The notes: generated by a model from the sequence alone, not told the origin. A stretch of 52,363 bases of DNA from Paraburkholderia solisilvae (GCF_902859875.1 NZ_CADIKF010000053.1:1-52363); one strand, 5' to 3'; positions 1-8,741 are shown, counted from the first letter of the stretch. Translations and numbers: made by a program.

Positions 1-203
1 GCCAGCAGCCCCGCCGGGCCGGACACCAGCACCGGCACAAAGGCCGGCGCGCGCACGGCTTCGGGCTTTTTGCGCGCGAGCGCGTTGCGGCGCGCGGCAG
101 CGAGCCGGTCGACCGTGACGGGCGGGATGCGGGCGGCGCTTTCATCGAGCGCACGGCGCACTTGCCACACGAACTCGATTTCTTTATCGGGAGCGGAGCT
201 CAT
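1..203 (-). CDS. DUF3619 family protein (partial, N-terminal part only)
   Basis: The reading frame starts with ATG at 203 and runs off the left edge of the window, so only about 67 residues are visible. It begins MSSAPDKEIEFVWQVRRAL and continues with an Arg/Ala-rich helical stretch (VDRLAAARRNALARKK). A small protein of this type (DUF3619) commonly follows an ECF-like sigma factor in Burkholderiales. Its ATG overlaps the sigma-factor TGA by four bases (ATGA), which points to translational coupling and possibly to a role in controlling that sigma factor. The function is unknown, and the family assignment is from memory of the N-terminus and context. Confidence 0.6.
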   Translation of the reverse strand, partial: MSSAPDKEIEFVWQVRRALDESAARIPPVTVDRLAAARRNALARKKPEAVRAPAFVPVLVSGPAGLL

Positions 204-763
204 AGCGTAATTCCTTTGGCCTTGAGCGCCTGGGCCAGCGTGTGCGTGGCTCGCGAGCAGTGGGTCTTCACACTGCCTTCGGAGCAGCCCATCGCGGCGG
301 CAGTCTCGGCGACATCCATGTCTTCCCAGTAACGCATCAGAAACGCCTCCCGTTGACGTGCCGGCAACCGTTGGATTTCCTCATCGATCAACTGCAGAAT
401 CTGCTCGCGCGCGAGCTTTTCTTCGCCGCTTTCCGCGCCGATCGTGCTTTCCTGCGCATCGATCGTCTCGAGCGGGTCGAATTCGTCGTCATCCGCGCTC
501 GCCAGCGACGAGAACAGGCTCACCCACGTATTGCGCACCTTCTGGCGGCGGAAATAGTCGTGCGTCGCGTTCTGCAGAATACGCTGAAACAAAAGCGGAA
601 GCTCGGCCGGCGGACGGTCGCCGTACTTTTCGGCGAGCTTGATCATGGCGTCCTGCACGATGTCGAGCGCGGCGTCGTCGTCCCGCACGGCGTAAACCGT
701 CTGCTTGAACGCGCGCCTTTCGACGCCCGCCAGAAAATCGGCGAGTTCTTTGTCTGATGCCAT
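200..763 (-). CDS. RNA polymerase ECF-type sigma factor
   Basis: This 187-residue protein has a sigma-70 region 2 (about residues 14-80, including DIVQDAMIKLAEKYGD and DYFRRQKVRNTW) and a region 4 helix-turn-helix (about 130-180, with LPARQREAFLMRYWEDM and GCSEGSVKTHCSRA). A 40-residue acidic linker joins them. There is no region 1 or 3, which is the layout of group 4 (ECF) sigma factors. I chose the start MASDKELADF at 763; the open frame continues upstream to 871, but that extension has no sigma-like content. The Shine-Dalgarno sequence is weak. The stop codon overlaps the next gene by four bases. Such factors direct polymerase to a small stress or envelope regulon; the target here cannot be inferred. 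Confidence 0.85.
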   Translation of the reverse strand: MASDKELADFLAGVERRAFKQTVYAVRDDDAALDIVQDAMIKLAEKYGDRPPAELPLLFQRILQNATHDYFRRQKVRNTWVSLFSSLASADDDEFDPLETIDAQESTIGAESGEEKLAREQILQLIDEEIQRLPARQREAFLMRYWEDMDVAETAAAMGCSEGSVKTHCSRATHTLAQALKAKGITL

Positions 764-1102
764 CCGTGCTGAGTGGGCGTTGCGGTCGTGCGGTGGATCC
801 GTGAGAGAAGCGGCCGGAAAAATGCGAATGGAGCGGCCGAAAAATATCGTAAAACTCGCGGATGCTAACAAAATTTGGCGGCAGCCGGGGGAAATCGGGC
901 AGCGTCATCGCAAACTGCGAACAAATAGCGGGCAAACGTTTGACAAAGTGTGTCGGGCGCGCGGTCAAACGGGAAGCCGGTTGCCGCATCGTGAAAAGCG
1001 GGCCGCCGAGGTCCGCGCTTGCCTATTGTTTCCCCTCGATTGCGCGCGTTGCCCGTTGTTGCCCGCCGTTGCCGATCCGATGCGTGGTCCGGAAATATTT
1101 TC
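764..1102. other. Intergenic region between divergent sigma factor and ilvB
   Basis: No convincing gene is visible. Open frames on both strands here are short, have no Shine-Dalgarno sequence and encode Arg-rich translations typical of random GC-rich sequence. The region must contain the promoter of the leftward sigma-factor gene, but I could not identify clear -35 and -10 boxes for it. Confidence 0.5.
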
Positions 1103-1131
1103 TTGACCGAACGGTCACTTCCCGCTATCGT
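1103..1131 (+). promoter_or_regulatory. Promoter of the ilvBNC operon with overlapping inverted repeat
   Basis: TTGACC (1103-1108) and TATCGT (1126-1131) are separated by 17 bases, a good sigma-70 spacing. This predicts a transcript start near 1138 and a leader of about 140 nt before ilvB. A perfect inverted repeat TGACCG-AA-CGGTCA (1104-1117) covers the -35 box and could be a repressor site. Promoter and operator are both inferred from sequence alone. Confidence 0.6.
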
Positions 1132-1137
1132 CGCAGG

Positions 1138-1278
1138 TTCGCAATATAAGTGACTAGTCTCATTTGAGGCGGACCCAAGAAGTCCGCCAGTCAAACTGGA
1201 CGCGCCGCTTGAACCCGAGCCACAAGCCCGGCAGAGAGCACCCGATCAATTTTTTGCCGAAAATTCGAAAGGTGAACG
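1138..1278 (+). promoter_or_regulatory. Structured 5' leader of ilvB (candidate regulatory RNA)
   Basis: The predicted untranslated leader contains three short stems. They are GGCGGAC (1168-1174) with GTCCGCC (1182-1188); CCAGT (1187-1191) with ACTGG (1195-1199), which shares two bases with the first and so competes with it; and GCTTG (1207-1211) with CAAGC (1223-1227). No ATG-initiated leader peptide is present. A conserved 'ilvH' RNA motif has been described in Betaproteobacteria near acetolactate synthase genes; I cannot tell whether this is that motif. Confidence 0.4.
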
Positions 1279-3042
1279 ATGAATATGCCCAGCGCGGAAT
1301 TCTCCACGTCGGATACCACTCCCCATCACGAAGCTGATTCGATCGGCGGCACCGTGCTCATGAAGGCACTGGCCGACGAAGACGTCGAATTTGTCTGGGG
1401 CTATCCCGGCGGCTCGGTACTCTACATCTACGACGAGCTTTACAAGCAGGACAAGTTTCAGCACGTGCTCGTGCGTCACGAGCAGGCCGCGGTCCACGCG
1501 GCCGATGCGTATGCGCGCGCGACCGGCAAGGTCGGCGTCTGCCTCGTGACCTCCGGCCCCGGTGTCACCAATGCGGTCACCGGCATCGCGACCGCCTACA
1601 TGGATTCGATCCCGCTCGTCGTCATCAGCGGCCAGGTGCCCACCGCCGCGATCGGCCAGGACGCCTTCCAGGAATGCGACACGGTCGGTATCACGCGGCC
1701 CTGCGTGAAGCACAACTTCCTCGTGAAGGACGTGCGCGAGCTTGCGGCCACCGTCAAGAAAGCTTTCTATATCGCGCGAACCGGCCGGCCCGGTCCGGTG
1801 CTGATCGACATTCCGAAAGACGTGTCGAAGGCGCCATGCGAGTACGAGCCGGTCAAGACCGTTGCGCTGCGCTCCTACAACCCGGTCACGAAGGGCCACT
1901 CCGGCCAGATCCGCAAGGCCGTGTCGCTGCTGCTGTCCGCGAAGCGTCCGTATATCTACACGGGCGGCGGCATCATCCTCGCGGATGCGGCGCGCGAGCT
2001 GAACCAGTTCGCCGATCTGCTCGGCTACCCGGTCACCAACACGCTGATGGGCCTCGGCGGCTACCGCGCGAGCGACAAGAAGTTTCTCGGCATGCTCGGC
2101 ATGCACGGCACCTACGAAGCGAACATGGCCATGCAGCACTGCGACGTGCTGATCGCCATCGGCGCGCGCTTTGACGACCGCGTGATCGGCGACCCGGCGC
2201 ACTTCGCGTCGCAGCCGCGCAAGATCATTCATATCGACATCGACCCGTCGTCCATTTCGAAGCGGGTGAAGGTCGATATTCCGATCGTCGGCGACGTGAA
2301 AGAGGTGCTGAAGGAACTGATCGAGCAGCTGCAGACCGCTGAGCATGGTCCCGACACCGAGGCGCTCGCCGCGTGGTGGAAGGACATCGAAGGCTGGCGC
2401 TCGAAAAATTGCCTGAAGTACGACCGCAAGAGCGAAATCATCAAGCCGCAGTACGTGGTCGAAAAGCTGTGGGAGCTGACCGACGGCAACGCGTTCGTCT
2501 GCTCGGACGTCGGCCAGCACCAGATGTGGGCCGCGCAGTTCTATCGCTTCAACAAGCCGCGCCGCTGGATCAACTCGGGCGGTCTCGGCACGATGGGCTT
2601 CGGCCTGCCGGCCGCGATGGGCGTGAAAATCGCGCATCCGGACGACGAAGTGGTGTGTATCACCGGCGAAGGCTCGATCCAGATGTGCATCCAGGAACTG
2701 TCGACGTGTAAGCAATACGACACGCCGGTCAAGATCATCTCGCTGAACAACCGCTATCTGGGCATGGTGCGCCAGTGGCAGCAGATCGAATACAGCAAGC
2801 GCTATTCGCATTCGTATATGGATGCGCTGCCGGACTTCGTGAAGCTGGCCGAAGCGTATGGCCATGTCGGCATGCGCATCGAGAAGACAGCGGATGTCGA
2901 AGGCGCGCTGAAAGAAGCGCTGCGTCTGAAGGATCGCACGGTGTTTCTCGATTTCCAGACCGATCCGACCGAAAACGTCTGGCCGATGGTTCAGGCCGGC
3001 AAGGGCATCACCGAGATGCTGCTCGGTTCGGAAGATCTATAA
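1279..3042 (+). CDS. ilvB: Acetolactate synthase, large (catalytic) subunit
   Basis: This is a 587-residue ThDP-dependent enzyme of the usual length for the family. It condenses two pyruvates to 2-acetolactate, or pyruvate plus 2-ketobutyrate to 2-aceto-2-hydroxybutyrate, the first common step of valine, leucine and isoleucine synthesis. Visible features are the N-terminal ThDP pyrimidine domain with the catalytic glutamate E68 in RHEQAAVHAADAYAR, a central FAD-binding domain, and the C-terminal ThDP pyrophosphate domain with GEGS (463-466) and LNN (489-491). The metal-binding motif reads GEG where GDG is the textbook form. The start ATG at 1279 is preceded by an AAGGTG Shine-Dalgarno sequence. 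It leads the ilvB-ilvN-ilvC cluster. Confidence 0.97.
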   Translation: MNMPSAEFSTSDTTPHHEADSIGGTVLMKALADEDVEFVWGYPGGSVLYIYDELYKQDKFQHVLVRHEQAAVHAADAYARATGKVGVCLVTSGPGVTNAVTGIATAYMDSIPLVVISGQVPTAAIGQDAFQECDTVGITRPCVKHNFLVKDVRELAATVKKAFYIARTGRPGPVLIDIPKDVSKAPCEYEPVKTVALRSYNPVTKGHSGQIRKAVSLLLSAKRPYIYTGGGIILADAARELNQFADLLGYPVTNTLMGLGGYRASDKKFLGMLGMHGTYEANMAMQHCDVLIAIGARFDDRVIGDPAHFASQPRKIIHIDIDPSSISKRVKVDIPIVGDVKEVLKELIEQLQTAEHGPDTEALAAWWKDIEGWRSKNCLKYDRKSEIIKPQYVVEKLWELTDGNAFVCSDVGQHQMWAAQFYRFNKPRRWINSGGLGTMGFGLPAAMGVKIAHPDDEVVCITGEGSIQMCIQELSTCKQYDTPVKIISLNNRYLGMVRQWQQIEYSKRYSHSYMDALPDFVKLAEAYGHVGMRIEKTADVEGALKEALRLKDRTVFLDFQTDPTENVWPMVQAGKGITEMLLGSEDL

Positions 3043-3165
3043 CGGCGCCGGTTTCGACTGTCGCAGCCGGCTTCGCCACGCGCGCCTTCACGAAAGGCGC
3101 AATGCGAGCGGAGCGGCGCGGCCGGTGCGGATAAATCGATACATCGACATCTGGAAGAAGCAATC

Positions 3166-3657
3166 ATGAGGCATATCATTTCTGTGCTGCTGGAGAACGA
3201 ACCGGGCGCGTTATCGCGCGTCGTCGGCCTGTTTTCGGCACGCGGCTACAACATCGAAACCTTGACGGTGGCGCCGACCGAAGACCGTTCGCTGTCGCGC
3301 ATGACCATCGTGTCCATTGGCTCGGACGACGTGATCGAGCAGATTACGAAGCATCTGAACCGCCTGATCGAGGTGGTGAAAGTGGTCGACCTGACCGAGG
3401 GCGCCCACATCGAGCGCGAGCTGATGCTGATCAAGGTACGCGCGGTCGGCAAGGAACGTGAGGAGATGAAACGGATGGCGGATATTTTCCGCGGCCGCAT
3501 CATCGACGTCACGGAGAAGACCTACACGATCGAACTGACGGGCGCGAGCGACAAGCTCGACGCATTTATCGAAGGGCTCGATGCGACTGCGATTCTCGAG
3601 ACGGTCCGCACGGGCGGCTCGGGTATCGGACGCGGCGAACGCATTCTTAAGGTTTGA
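3166..3657 (+). CDS. ilvN: Acetolactate synthase, small (regulatory) subunit
   Basis: This 163-residue protein begins MRHIISVLLENEPGALSRVV, a typical ACT-domain start (residues 1-76). The C-terminal small-subunit domain follows (about 83-160, ending RTGGSGIGRGERILKV). Regulatory subunits of this class bind the large subunit, raise its activity and confer valine feedback inhibition through the ACT domain. The gene is also named ilvH. The ATG at 3166 has GGAAG about 9 bases upstream. It lies 123 bases after ilvB with no terminator between them, so the two are probably co-transcribed. Confidence 0.96.
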   Translation: MRHIISVLLENEPGALSRVVGLFSARGYNIETLTVAPTEDRSLSRMTIVSIGSDDVIEQITKHLNRLIEVVKVVDLTEGAHIERELMLIKVRAVGKEREEMKRMADIFRGRIIDVTEKTYTIELTGASDKLDAFIEGLDATAILETVRTGGSGIGRGERILKV

Positions 3658-3774
3658 CGTAGCCGGATTCGCTACATTTATTGATTGTGGCCATCCGCAT
3701 TTCCTGTGTATGGCCGCAGCAAAAGCGCAACATTTGACTTCACCGTATTCACCGTTTATCGCCAAGGAACAGAC

Positions 3775-4791
<1,017 letters not shown>

Positions 4792-4857
4792 AGCGGGCGG
4801 CGGGCGTGTTCCCGCTTGCCGCCGCGCGGTGCATCCGCTGTACTGCGCGTCCTCACG

Positions 4858-4893
4858 AAGCCGTCCAGGCGTGCTGAACCCTGGACGGCTTTT
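4858..4893 (+). terminator. Intrinsic terminator of ilvBNC
   Basis: A perfect 12-bp stem (AAGCCGTCCAGG at 4858-4869 with CCTGGACGGCTT at 4880-4891) encloses a 10-base loop and is followed by T residues. A weaker stem (AAGCGGG/CCCGCTT) lies just upstream, directly after the ilvC stop. Confidence 0.85.
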
Positions 4894-4935
4894 GCTATCC
4901 TATGGTTTTACAAAAACACTGAAGCCATCCCATCC

Positions 4936-5574
4936 ATGAATTACCCTCATCCGATCATCGCGCGCGAAGGCTGGCCGTTTATCGCAATTGCCGTTGTCGT
5001 GGCGCTGTTGGTCCATGCCTTTCTGGGGTTCGGCATTGCGTGGCTGTTCTGGTTGCTCGTCATCTTCGTGGTTCAATTCTTCCGCGATCCGGCAAGACCC
5101 ATTCCGACGCAGCCCAATGCGGTGCTGTGTCCCGCCGACGGGCGCATCGTCGCCGTCGAAACCGCGCACGATCCCTACGCGAATCGCGAAGCGCTGAAGA
5201 TCAGCGTGTTCATGAACGTGTTCAACGTGCATTCGCAACGCTCGCCGGTCGATGGCGCGATTGCGAAGGTCGAATACTTTCCGGGTTCTTATCTGAATGC
5301 CGCCGTCGATAAAGCGTCGCTCGAAAATGAGCGCAATGCGCTCGTGATCGAAACGGCGAGCGGCGCGACGGTCACCTCGGTGCAGATCGCCGGGCTGATC
5401 GCGCGGCGCATTCTGTGCTACGTGCGGGCGGGAGAGCCGCTCACGCGCGGCCAGCGCTACGGCTTTATCCGCTTCGGCTCGCGCGTCGACGTCTATCTGC
5501 CGATGGGCAGCCGGCCGCGCGTGTCGATCGGCGAGAAGGTGGCCGCGTCGTCGACCGTTCTGGCCGACCTGTAA
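4936..5574 (+). CDS. psd: Phosphatidylserine decarboxylase proenzyme
   Basis: This 212-residue enzyme has the length of the short PSD-A class. It converts phosphatidylserine to phosphatidylethanolamine at the inner membrane. An N-terminal membrane segment (about residues 14-48, AIAVVVALLVHAFLGFGIAWLF) anchors it. Autocleavage is expected between G181 and S182 in RFGSRVDVYLP, producing a 31-residue alpha chain whose Ser becomes the pyruvoyl cofactor. H101 in FNVHSQRSP fits the conserved site. I chose the ATG at 4936 (MNYPHPIIAREGWPF) because it matches the family start, although its Shine-Dalgarno sequence is weak. The preceding enzyme of the pathway, pssA, follows 20 bases downstream. Confidence 0.95.
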   Translation: MNYPHPIIAREGWPFIAIAVVVALLVHAFLGFGIAWLFWLLVIFVVQFFRDPARPIPTQPNAVLCPADGRIVAVETAHDPYANREALKISVFMNVFNVHSQRSPVDGAIAKVEYFPGSYLNAAVDKASLENERNALVIETASGATVTSVQIAGLIARRILCYVRAGEPLTRGQRYGFIRFGSRVDVYLPMGSRPRVSIGEKVAASSTVLADL

Positions 5575-5594
5575 AGCGGCGCAGGGAGACCCCG

Positions 5595-6476
5595 ATGGCC
5601 CTCAAACCGCGTCGCCCCCGTACTGGCGCAGCGCCGCAAGCGCGGCCGATCCGACCGTTTCGCCGCAACAAGCCGGCTGGCGACCCGGTGCCGGGCGTCA
5701 TCGAAAGCCGGCGCGCCGCGCGTCAGCAATTCCTGCGCAAGCGCGGCATCTACCTGTTGCCGAACGCGTTCACCACCGCAGCGCTCTTCTGCGGCTTTTT
5801 CGCGGTCGTGCAAGCGATGAACGTACGCTTCGAAGTCGCGGCCATCGCGATCTTCGTCGCGATGGTGCTCGATGGCATGGATGGGCGCGTCGCGCGTATC
5901 ACGCATACGCAAAGCGCGTTCGGCGAACAGTTCGACAGCCTGTCGGACATGGTGTCGTTCGGTGTTGCGCCGGCGCTCGTGATGTACGAGTGGGTGCTGA
6001 AGGACCTCGGCCGCTGGGGCTGGCTCGCGGCGTTCGTCTACTGCTCGGGCGCGGCGCTGCGTCTTGCGCGCTTCAATACGAATATCGGCGTGGTCGACAA
6101 GCGCTTTTTCCAGGGCATGCCGAGCCCGGCCGCCGCCGCGCTGATCGCGGGCTTCGTCTGGCTCGCGACCGATAATCGCGTACCGTTGAAGCTCGGCTGG
6201 CTGCCTTGGGTCGCATTCGCACTGACGGTCTATGCGGGCGTGACGATGGTGTCGAACGCGCCGTTCTATAGCGGCAAAGCGCTCGATATCCGGCATCGCG
6301 TGCCGTTCGCGGCGACGCTGTTGATCGTCATGCTGTTCGTGCTGGTGTCGTCCGATCCGCCGTTGATGCTATTCGGCCTCTTTGTGCTGTACGGGCTGTC
6401 CGGCTATGTGTTCTGGGGGTATCAGGCGCTGCGCGGACGCAGTAATCCGGCGCGCTCGTCGCAGCGGCAGTCCTAG
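5595..6476 (+). CDS. pssA: CDP-diacylglycerol--serine O-phosphatidyltransferase
   Basis: This 293-residue integral membrane enzyme makes phosphatidylserine from CDP-diacylglycerol and serine, the substrate for psd immediately upstream. The CDP-alcohol phosphotransferase signature D-G-x2-A-R-x8-G-x3-D-x3-D is complete (DGMDGRVARI through GEQFDSLSD, about residues 93-117). An Arg/Pro-rich cytosolic N-terminus of about 50 residues precedes the membrane segments. The ATG at 5595 has an AGGGAG Shine-Dalgarno sequence. psd and pssA form a two-gene unit placed between ilvC and leuA. Confidence 0.95.
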   Translation: MALKPRRPRTGAAPQARPIRPFRRNKPAGDPVPGVIESRRAARQQFLRKRGIYLLPNAFTTAALFCGFFAVVQAMNVRFEVAAIAIFVAMVLDGMDGRVARITHTQSAFGEQFDSLSDMVSFGVAPALVMYEWVLKDLGRWGWLAAFVYCSGAALRLARFNTNIGVVDKRFFQGMPSPAAAALIAGFVWLATDNRVPLKLGWLPWVAFALTVYAGVTMVSNAPFYSGKALDIRHRVPFAATLLIVMLFVLVSSDPPLMLFGLFVLYGLSGYVFWGYQALRGRSNPARSSQRQS

Positions 6477-6798
6477 CGCCGGACCTGGCTCGCGAGGCGG
6501 GCGCTGATCAGCGTCCGCCGGCAAAACAGGCCGTGAGTTGCCGCACGTTGGTCGTGCAGCGCACGCTGTTGCGAATCCCCTCGGCCTATGCGTTATCCGG
6601 CACGGCTGCCGGCGATTATCGCCGGCGGCTGTTTCATTCGCCGTTTTCATGAGCTGTTTTCATTCGCCGTTTTCATTTTCAATCGACGTATTTGGCGCTG
6701 GCTATGCCGTCTGTCGCCGCGCCGTTTCTGCGCAAGGCGGAACGCGTGACACAGGCAATCGGCCGGTCACGGGCGGTTCTGCGCGCGCTTATCGTGAA
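6477..6798 (+). other. Repeat-rich intergenic region between pssA and the leuA promoter
   Basis: No gene is supported. The region holds three structures. First is a 24-bp palindrome with a single G-T mismatch pair (6496-6519), possibly a weak terminator for psd-pssA. Second is a perfect inverted repeat GCCGGCGAT-T-ATCGCCGGC (6608-6626). Third is a near-exact tandem repeat, GCTGTTTCATTCGCCG... at 6628-6650 and again at 6653-6676, with a 25-base period. The last two could be protein-binding sites for leuA control. Confidence 0.5.
6608..6676 (+). repeat. Perfect inverted repeat followed by a 25-base-period tandem repeat
   Basis: The 9-bp arms GCCGGCGAT and ATCGCCGGC flank a single T. Immediately after them come two copies of GCTGTTT(T)CATTCGCCG followed by TTTTCAT, which differ by one T. 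They sit about 130-190 bases upstream of the leuA promoter. The repeat structure is directly visible; any binding function is inferred. Confidence 0.6.
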
Positions 6799-6827
6799 TT
6801 GCGCGAATCGGCGAATCTCGCTATAGT
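6799..6827 (+). promoter_or_regulatory. Promoter of leuA and its leader peptide
   Basis: TTGCGC (6799-6804) and TATAGT (6822-6827) lie 17 bases apart. The predicted start of transcription falls at about 6834-6835, on or next to the ATG of the leucine-rich leader ORF, which may therefore be leaderless. Confidence 0.65.
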
Positions 6828-6834
6828 CGCTGGC

Positions 6835-6918
6835 ATGGCACTTTCCAAGTTCCCCTTCCTGTTTCTTCAAGCCGGCGCGCTACTACGCTCGCTAGCTTCG
6901 GCGCGCCTGTCGCGCTGA
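6835..6918 (+). CDS. Putative leucine leader peptide of leuA (attenuator)
   Basis: This is a 27-codon ORF starting at the predicted transcript start. Seven of its 27 residues are Leu, including adjacent CTA codons 16 and 17 and another CTA at 20; CTA is very rare in the surrounding GC-rich genes. The E. coli leu leader likewise uses a run of rare CUA codons. The CTA cluster lies in the loop of a 7-bp hairpin (GGCGCGC 6874-6880 with GCGCGCC 6901-6907), so a ribosome stalled there would prevent that stem from forming. A second hairpin (CGCCA 6957-6961 with TGGCG 6967-6971) lies downstream, but it lacks a clear U-run. Promoter position, codon choice and structure all point to leucine-sensing attenuation; conservation is untested. 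Confidence 0.55.
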   Translation: MALSKFPFLFLQAGALLRSLASARLSR

Positions 6919-7027
6919 CCGTTTTCGCCCTCCGTCTGCCTCGTACGTGTTAGCGTCGCCAGCCGGTGGCGCAAACAGCCGTATTCCTTTTCGATTTGAA
7001 TTGACCGGATCCCCCAGGAGACCTGAG

Positions 7028-8572
7028 ATGGCAGACAAACTGATCATTTTCGACACGACGTTGCGTGATGGCGAGCAATCGCCCGGCGCGTCGATGACGA
7101 AAGAAGAGAAAATCCGTATCGCGAAACAGCTCGAGCGGATGAGGGTGGATGTGATCGAAGCGGGTTTTGCCGCGAGCTCGAACGGCGACTTCGATGCGAT
7201 CCACACAATCGCGTCGACGATCAAGGACAGCACCGTGTGCTCGCTGGCGCGCGCGAACGACAAAGACATTCAACGCGCCGCCGATGCGCTCAAACCTGCC
7301 GACCACTTCCGCATCCACACCTTCATCGCGACGTCGCCGCTGCATATGGAGAAGAAGCTGCGCATGACGCCGGACCAGGTGTTCGAGCAGGCGAGGCTCG
7401 CGGTGCGTTTCGCGCGCAAGTTCACCAACGACGTCGAGTTCTCGCCGGAAGACGGCAGCCGTTCGGACATGGACTTCCTGTGCCGTGTGCTCGAGGCGGT
7501 GATCGCCGAAGGCGCGACCACGATCAATATCGCCGATACGGTCGGCTACGGTGTGCCGGAGCTGTACGGCAACCTGGTGAAGACGCTGCGCGAGCGTATT
7601 CCGAACTCCGATAAAGCGGTGTTTTCGGTGCACTGTCACAACGATCTCGGCATGGCCGTCGCGAATTCGCTGGCGGGTGTGCAGATCGGCGGCGCGCGTC
7701 AGGTCGAGTGCACGGTCAACGGCCTCGGCGAGCGTGCGGGCAATACCTCGCTCGAAGAAATCGTGATGGCGGTGAAGACGCGCAAGGATTACTTCGGGCT
7801 CGAGGTCGGCCTCGATACCACGCAGATCGTGCCGGCATCGAAACTGGTTTCGCAAATCACGGGTTTCGTCGTGCAGCCGAACAAGGCGGTGGTCGGCGCC
7901 AACGCGTTTGCGCATGCTTCCGGCATTCACCAGGACGGTGTGCTGAAGGCGCGCGACACCTATGAAATCATGCGCGCGGAAGACGTGGGCTGGGCTGCGA
8001 ACAAGATCGTGCTCGGCAAATTGTCGGGCCGCAATGCGTTCAAGCAGCGTTTGCAGGAACTCGGCATTGCACTGGACAGTGAAGCCGAACTGAACGCTGC
8101 GTTCACGCGCTTCAAGGACCTCGCGGACCGCAAGGCCGAGATTTTCGACGAGGACATTATCGCGATCGTCACGGAAGAGTCGCTGCAGGCGCAGGAAAAG
8201 GAGCACTACAAGTTCGTGTCGCTTGCGCAGCGCTCGGAAACGGGCGAACAGCCGCAGGCGCGTATCGTGTTTTCGGTGGAAGGCAAGGAAGTGACCGCGG
8301 AAGCGCGCGGCAACGGACCGGTCGATGCGACGCTGAATGCGATCGAAAGCGAAGTGGGCAGCGGCGCCGAGTTTCTGCTGTTCTCGGTGAATGCGATCAC
8401 GACCGGCACGCAGGCGCAAGGCGAGGTGACCGTGCGGCTGTCGAAGGCGGGCCGCGTGGTCAATGGCGTCGGCACCGATCCGGACATCGTCGCGGCATCG
8501 GCGAAGGCATATATCGCGGCGCTCAACCGGCTGTATGCAGGCGCGGACAAGCTGAATCCGCAGCGGTCGTAA
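7028..8572 (+). CDS. leuA: 2-isopropylmalate synthase
   Basis: This 514-residue enzyme condenses acetyl-CoA with 2-ketoisovalerate (made by the ilv enzymes upstream), the first committed step of leucine synthesis. The N-terminal TIM-barrel domain shows FDTTLRDGEQSPGASM near residue 9 and the metal-binding VHCHNDLG near 204. The C-terminal allosteric domain (from about 390, including the glycine-rich GNGPVDATLNAI region) is where leucine feedback normally acts. The ATG at 7028 follows an AGGAG at 7016-7020. The open frame continues upstream to 6947, but that extension does not resemble LeuA. The gene is preceded by its own promoter and a probable leader-peptide attenuator. Confidence 0.97.
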   Translation: MADKLIIFDTTLRDGEQSPGASMTKEEKIRIAKQLERMRVDVIEAGFAASSNGDFDAIHTIASTIKDSTVCSLARANDKDIQRAADALKPADHFRIHTFIATSPLHMEKKLRMTPDQVFEQARLAVRFARKFTNDVEFSPEDGSRSDMDFLCRVLEAVIAEGATTINIADTVGYGVPELYGNLVKTLRERIPNSDKAVFSVHCHNDLGMAVANSLAGVQIGGARQVECTVNGLGERAGNTSLEEIVMAVKTRKDYFGLEVGLDTTQIVPASKLVSQITGFVVQPNKAVVGANAFAHASGIHQDGVLKARDTYEIMRAEDVGWAANKIVLGKLSGRNAFKQRLQELGIALDSEAELNAAFTRFKDLADRKAEIFDEDIIAIVTEESLQAQEKEHYKFVSLAQRSETGEQPQARIVFSVEGKEVTAEARGNGPVDATLNAIESEVGSGAEFLLFSVNAITTGTQAQGEVTVRLSKAGRVVNGVGTDPDIVAASAKAYIAALNRLYAGADKLNPQRS

Positions 8573-8663
8573 CTGCCTCTGTTTGTCGCGCGAGCGTTCG
8601 TGGCGCGCCAGCTTTCTTGGCTGCCGTCTCTCGCTGCTTCTCTCGCATCAAGCGGCAAAAAAC

Positions 8664-8699
8664 AAACCCCGTGCGGCCTGCCGGCCTCACGGGGTTTTT
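8664..8699. terminator. Bidirectional terminator between leuA and the lipoprotein gene
   Basis: AAACCCCGTG (8664-8673) pairs with CACGGGGTTT (8688-8697), with an inner GGCC-TGCC-GGCC stem. There are Ts after it on the plus strand and an A-run before it (8657-8662), so it can stop both leuA and the convergent gene at 8742-9299. Confidence 0.85.
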
Positions 8700-8741
8700 C
8701 ATGCCGTCGCTAGTTGGCGCAGCCGTGCCGCACCGCGGCGT

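Noticed and set aside
1150..1167. A five-codon GTG-initiated ORF (MTSLI) in the ilvB leader, ending in Leu-Ile.
   Set aside because: Too short, no Shine-Dalgarno sequence, and only one Leu and one Ile codon; not enough for attenuation.
3734..3762. TTGACT and TATCGC, 17 bases apart, just before ilvC.
   Set aside because: A start from this pair would fall on the Shine-Dalgarno sequence of ilvC and leave too short a leader; the -10 match is weak.
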